From NCBI GenBank assembly GCA_023512015.1, contig JAIMAI010000001.1, forward strand, positions 1 through 64,000: a DNA stretch of 64,000 bases. Direction: 5' to 3'. This document shows, in pieces, positions 62,664-64,000 of the stretch. This stretch comes from Acidothermus sp. Its GTDB lineage: Bacteria > Actinomycetota > Actinomycetes > Acidothermales > Acidothermaceae. Numbering within the stretch: position 1 is the first letter of the stretch; every line of letters begins with the position of its first letter. A model generated the notes under the pieces. It was not told where the DNA came from, searched no databases, and worked only from the letters and a program-made list of their open reading frames with translations. The translations under genes and the position numbers were made by a program.

Positions 62664-64000
62664 ATGAGGGCGACGATCACCCTCGTGACGCAACGAGGGG
62701 CGTCCGCCGTCCGAATCTCTGCCGACCCGACGACACCGTTGGCGGAGATCCTCACCCGTCTGGCGGAATATGCGGGTGAGCCTGCCACCGGAGTCGTCGC
62801 CATCGACGGCTGGGCGGCCGAAGATCTCAGTCGACCCTGGCGGGAGAGCCGCCTCCTGGAGGGAAGCGTCGTCGACCTCCATGCAACGCCGGTTAATCAC
62901 CCGCCCGCACCCGGGCCGCAGATCTCCGTGGTCGGCGTCGGCACTGCTCTGGCCGCTTCGGTGGCGTTGCTCGGGAGCGGCGAAGGCTGCGATATTCGCA
63001 TTCCGCACCCCACGGTCTCCGCCCGCCATGCCGTGCTCTACTCGCTGCCGGCGGCGCCCGGCGCCGGGCACCATCTCGAACCCACGCGGCTGATTGCCGA
63101 CCTTGATTCGCGACACGGCACCTGGGTCCAGGGACGCCGGATCGGCCGCGACCCCGAACCGCTCCCCCGCGGTGCGACCGTGAAAGTCGGGGAGGTCGAC
63201 GTCACGATCGAGGAGCCGTCCTCCCCACCGCCGCAACGGAGGGACGACGGCACGATCCCGTACAACCGTCCGCCCCGCACGTTCCCGGCGCCGCCGCGGG
63301 CCGGGGAGCCGCCCGTGGAACTGCCGACGCCGCCGCAGCCTCCGCCCGAGCAGCGCCTCCCGGTGCTCGGTGCCGTGCTCCCCCTGGGAGGAGGCATCGT
63401 CTTCGCGGCGGTGTTCCGTCGTCCGGAATATCTGCTTTTCTCGGCGTTCGCACCGCTGGCCGCAGCCGGGCAATGGCTCGCCGAACGCCTGCAAAGGAGC
63501 CGAACCCATCGAAGAAACCGCGAGGCTTACCGAATTCAAGAAGCCGAGGGCCGCGAAAAAATCGCGATGGCCGCGCGCAGCGAGGCGCGACGACGCCGGG
63601 AGTTGTTTCCCGAGGTCGCCGCTCTGGCGTGCCTCGCTCGGGGTCGCGGAGGAATGCCGGGAGTCGGCCCGCACCTGTGGGAGCGACGTCCCGCAGACGA
63701 GGATTTCCTCGTGCTGCGAATGGGGGTGGCAGAAGCGTCCGCTTTTTCGTTGGTCGAGATGAAATCGACGACGGCGATCTCGCTTGGACCCGGGATGCGC
63801 GAATCACGAAGTGACGAGGCGTTTGCGTCGGGGATGACCGCGATCGTCGACATTCCTGCCACCCTCGATGTCGCGAAGGCGGGTGTGGTCGGGATCGCCG
63901 GGAGGCGCGAACAATGCCATGCATTGGTGCGAAGCCTCGTGCTACAAATTGCGACGTTGCACAGTCCGCGAGATCTCAAGCTGGTGCTCCTCAGTCGCCA
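62664..64000 (+). CDS. FHA-domain FtsK/SpoIIIE (EccC/EssC-like) ATPase, truncated by window edge
   Basis: Open plus frame to the end of the window; FHA-like GEGCDIRIPHPTVSARHAVL...LIADLDSRHGTWVQGRRI; hydrophobic pair; RHALVRSLVLQIATLHSPRDLKLVLLS-type start of the FtsK domain. Confidence 0.75.
   Translation, partial: MRATITLVTQRGASAVRISADPTTPLAEILTRLAEYAGEPATGVVAIDGWAAEDLSRPWRESRLLEGSVVDLHATPVNHPPAPGPQISVVGVGTALAASVALLGSGEGCDIRIPHPTVSARHAVLYSLPAAPGAGHHLEPTRLIADLDSRHGTWVQGRRIGRDPEPLPRGATVKVGEVDVTIEEPSSPPPQRRDDGTIPYNRPPRTFPAPPRAGEPPVELPTPPQPPPEQRLPVLGAVLPLGGGIVFAAVFRRPEYLLFSAFAPLAAAGQWLAERLQRSRTHRRNREAYRIQEAEGREKIAMAARSEARRRRELFPEVAALACLARGRGGMPGVGPHLWERRPADEDFLVLRMGVAEASAFSLVEMKSTTAISLGPGMRESRSDEAFASGMTAIVDIPATLDVAKAGVVGIAGRREQCHALVRSLVLQIATLHSPRDLKLVLLSR

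Noticed and set aside
62565-63674. 369-aa minus-strand ORF
   Set aside because: Antisense to the FHA-FtsK gene; Arg-rich shadow ORF.

Overview
This is a 64 kb window of a high-GC actinobacterial chromosome. Host content includes a GH9/CBM3 cellulase (truncated at the left edge), MurT-GatD, a ROK regulator divergent from a GH3 beta-glucosidase, a principal sigma factor, acetoacetyl-CoA synthetase, HtrA, GlpK and an HpnB-like glycosyltransferase. It also includes two cobalamin riboswitches (before metE and nrdAB), smpB-ssrA, ctp-ftsX-ftsE, prfB, a Tad pilus locus, a GGDEF/EAL protein and the start of an FHA-FtsK/SpoIIIE (EccC-like) gene. The main accessory feature is a ~13.3 kb genomic island, read here as 35045-48311, inserted at the 3' end of the tmRNA gene by a large serine recombinase. 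Joining the two outer flanks at a shared GTGGA core restores a tmRNA 3' end with an encoded CCA. The island carries (i) a compact three-gene module with a TIGR04255-like protein, an HTH protein and an uncharacterised 'HDCD' protein, (ii) a translationally coupled operon of a GHKL ATPase plus winged-helix-like and HNH-repeat proteins, interrupted by amber codons and frameshifts, and (iii) a XamI-type restriction-modification pair. All product calls come from reading the translations by eye; no database search was run.
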